This document shows positions 61,488 through 64,000 of a stretch of 64,000 bases of DNA, piece after piece. The notes below the pieces were generated by a model. It ran no database searches. It was not told the DNA's origin and worked only from the letters and a program-made list of their open reading frames with translations. The first letter of the stretch is position 1. Every line of letters begins with the position of its first letter. This stretch comes from Sphagnum magellanicum (lineage: Eukaryota > Streptophyta > Sphagnopsida > Sphagnales > Sphagnaceae): contig CM038920.1 of NCBI GenBank assembly GCA_021904315.1, positions 15,562,001 to 15,626,000 of the forward strand, given 5' to 3'. The position numbers were made by a program, and so were the translations under genes.

Positions 61488-62060
61488 ATAAGTTCGCCCC
61501 CATGCACTTCCATATTTGGGGCTAAAGGTATATTTTGTCCCCACAATTTTGCCTTAGCCTAGGCCAAAATAATAAGAACACAAACTATAGGCATAAAAAT
61601 TGTGCCAATAAACGAATTAACATCCATACTAGGTACCCAATTTTTCTCCTTTTCAAAGCGTGTGGGGGGGGGGGGGGGGATTGGTATGTTGGTTTTTTGT
61701 TATTCCCAAAGTGTTCCCATTAAGTTCTCACATATGTTCTCATCAAGTTCATAATGGGTTCCCAACATGTTTTTCAAGTTCCCAATGATTAGTTCTTAAT
61801 TAATCAACTACAATTCACTTCTATAAGTATATGTAGTGTGATTGTTAATGGAGCAGGCATATTACATAGTTTTTGAGGCTTACAAGGCATTACAAATAGG
61901 AATAGGCCATTGGACAACTAGTGGTTTGAATTTTGAATTCTTGTTGAGTTTTGCAATTGTTGTTCATGTTGATGGTGACTTGTGGATTGCCCAAGAATGG
62001 GAGTTTTGGGAAAGTGGAGGACATTCATATACACACATTTTGGGAACAAAAATAAATATA
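61488..62060 (+). repeat. Diverged relative of repeat R1
   Basis: This has the same order of landmarks as the R1 units at 1.08 and 3.43 kb: a 'ccttagcctaggccaaaa' head, a G-run, 'gttcccaa..tgttccca' words, 'ttctataagtatatgta' in place of the TATA-like block, and a 'gtttgaattttgaattc' tail unlike the others. The G-run (61,664-61,679) is 16 G long. Similarity is partial and the assignment tentative. Confidence 0.4.
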
Positions 62061-62689
62061 TAGGTATTTTGTAAAGAAACTACACATTTTGGTGTTGAAT
62101 ATTACAAATTTTGGATTTGTTGTTTGATTACACTTATGTATAACATGGATTTTTTATGTAATTTTGTTAACATTTTCAATAAATAAGGAAGTACAAACTT
62201 CATCATTGAATTCCATATTCAATTTGTTGTGTGAATCATCTATGGTATTAAAATATCATGAAAATGAATTGTAATTAAGTTCGTAGTTCTTTTGCATTGT
62301 ATTTTCGAGTATAGATTTTTGTTATAAAAAATAATCATGAATTTTGTGTTTTGATGGACTGTAAATATATGTCTGTTTAAAATCAATGCAAAATTATGAA
62401 TGAATGTATATTTGTAATGCACATATGTTGTTACAATAAGTGCGGAGTGGATCCGAGAGAATTAATCCACATCTACCATTTGGCAACCATCTTTTGTGGA
62501 ATTTTTTCTTTTTCTTTGATAAAAATAAAAGGGTTTTCTGCATTTTCCATTGTTTAACTATAAATGAGGGTGTTTAAAAGAATGGTTTAGTTTTTAATTC
62601 AAATTTGGAAAGGGTATGTTAGAAAACACCAAAGGTTTAAGCGATTAAAGCCATAAGGACTATAAAGTGATCTACAAATTTTAAAGAAA
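62061..62689. other. AT-rich DNA, no gene seen
   Basis: Low-complexity sequence with no recognised feature. Confidence 0.4.
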
Positions 62690-64000
62690 AAAGAATTATG
62701 AAACAAGATGAATTGGATGGTGATTCGGAGTTTACAGCGGCAATTGCATTTGGAGGCAAATTGTCAAGGCCTTGAAGGAGAAACATAAGACAATCATGAA
62801 AATGGAAGGGAGTATGTGAGAATTACAAAAACCCCATATCAAAATACGATGTTGGACAAATGAGTTTTGAGAACATAAAAAAGACCTATAGGACACATGA
62901 TGTTTCTATCATAAGAGGTGGTAAGGTGTGAAGTATTGATTGGTGGTCTTTAGAGAAGGAATAGTTACAAATGACAATTTCCTTGAAAAAAGATGTAATC
63001 GAATACTCATCGAAAAGACTAGGTACAATATATTTTTCAATTGCAATTTGTGGTTCAAAATTGCAGAGATCAAAACGAAGCAATAACTTCTATAGTACCT
63101 AATCAACTGTAGGGAATCTCAAGTCTATAATTAGTGATTAGTTGAGGAAGGGATATTACAGGAAGTATACAATCCAAGTTTGTGTACCAATTTGCATCTC
63201 TAGATTATTATGAACCAATGGAAGACTAGGAGGTGGAAGAAAACACCAATATCCATGTGTTTAAGGAGACTGAGGAAAATTACCTAAAATTGAATATGTA
63301 GAGGCATAGGTGAATGTGTTGGATGAAATACCATAATCATACTCACACCAAGGAAATCCAAAGTTGGATCAAACAAGGTACACGACTCAAACCAGGGATC
63401 ATGAATATGTGGATTTGGAAGTAGTTAGATTACTTTCAAAAGTCTGTGCATTCTATGAGGAAGGACATGTAATCATGGATTGTCCTTTTGTGCCTTTTCA
63501 CATCATAGGGCATTGTTAGGCATGTGGCAATAACATCAATGGATTAATCATAGGAGCAGGAATTAGAAATTCTTGTAGTTTGGAACAAATTGAAAAACAT
63601 GGAGTTGGGAGGTCAATTGGGACCACAAAGTCAACAAATTTGTCCATCCATTCAATTCAATAGCAAAGTACCAAAGGTGTATTCACATCCTCATTTTGCA
63701 CACTAAAGGATACCAATGGGTAACCACATAATGGGGCATTGTTAAACTTGAATCAACTAAGTTTCATCAATAATGCCAAAAATGGTTGTTGCTGAAATCC
63801 AATGACAACATGTTGGAATAGAGGTTATTCAATCACTTAATGTTGGGGTATTCCAACCATAGGGGTGGAAATTGTTGTTGCACCCAATATAAATTTTGTA
63901 AAAAATGGATACTAATTAGATTTGCACCGAACTTGGGTCATGGATTGGGAAGGGTTTCACCGAAAATGAATTTGAGTAGAAGTTTGAAAATACCATTAAC
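62690..64000 (+). mobile_element. Retroelement gag-like fossil, runs off the window
   Basis: Plus-strand phrases read over this interval resemble the C-terminal part of a retrotransposon gag, including a zinc-knuckle-like region near 63,440-63,510 that ends in a 'GHVIMDCPFVPFH' pattern. It is broken in several places and old. Neither LTRs nor the pol part are visible in the window, so the superfamily is not assigned and the right boundary is unknown. Confidence 0.4.

Overview
The window is nuclear DNA of a land plant. Two conserved plant proteins (a TPLATE-complex WD40 subunit and a WDR5-type COMPASS subunit), a plastid-type DnaJ zinc-finger protein, GT-AG introns, TTTAGGG-type telomere motifs and typical plant transposon families all point there. 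Genes are sparse and sit in AT-rich, repeat-filled DNA. I suspect a large-genome non-flowering plant (bryophyte, lycophyte, fern or gymnosperm), but the window does not settle the species.

Three host genes are well supported. (1) A 21-exon TWD40-2 gene on the minus strand (31,505 down to 21,216; 1,284 aa). All its exons join in frame through GT-AG introns. (2) A two-exon WDR5a gene on the plus strand (32,534-34,328; 325 aa), head to head with the first across a 1.03 kb shared upstream region. (3) A five-exon gene on the minus strand (56,686 down to 55,410; 185 aa) for a predicted plastid protein with one membrane span and four CxxC motifs.

The rest is mostly mobile and repeated DNA. From 1 to 16 kb: diverged dispersed repeats, a degraded LINE (about 4.96-8.19 kb), tandem repeats, part of a hAT transposase, a cluster of inverted repeats and a LINE deletion derivative in which the 5' part is joined directly to the 3' end (15.37-15.89 kb). 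From 39.0 to 46.5 kb: a degraded autonomous Helitron on the minus strand with Rep, HUH and PIF1 helicase regions and a 3' terminal hairpin. It is interrupted by a solo LTR with a perfect 5-bp target duplication. From 46.5 to 54 kb: very AT-rich DNA with a SINE-like box A/B head, a poly-C tract, a satellite of about 162 bp, a roughly 80-bp tandem array and a hAT dimerisation-domain relic. From 57 to 64 kb: a second LTR of the same family lying between two duplicated LINE 3' ends, a telomere-like stretch, more dispersed repeats and a gag-like retroelement fossil running off the end.

The genes do not form one pathway. TWD40-2 belongs to endocytosis at the plasma membrane, WDR5a to histone H3K4 methylation in the nucleus, and the zinc-finger protein probably to plastid membranes. 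The most notable observations are the shared-promoter WD40 pair, the nested Helitron/solo-LTR structure, a palindrome kept by paired changes in both LTR copies, the LINE deletion derivative and the satellite array. I found no clearly novel multi-gene system.
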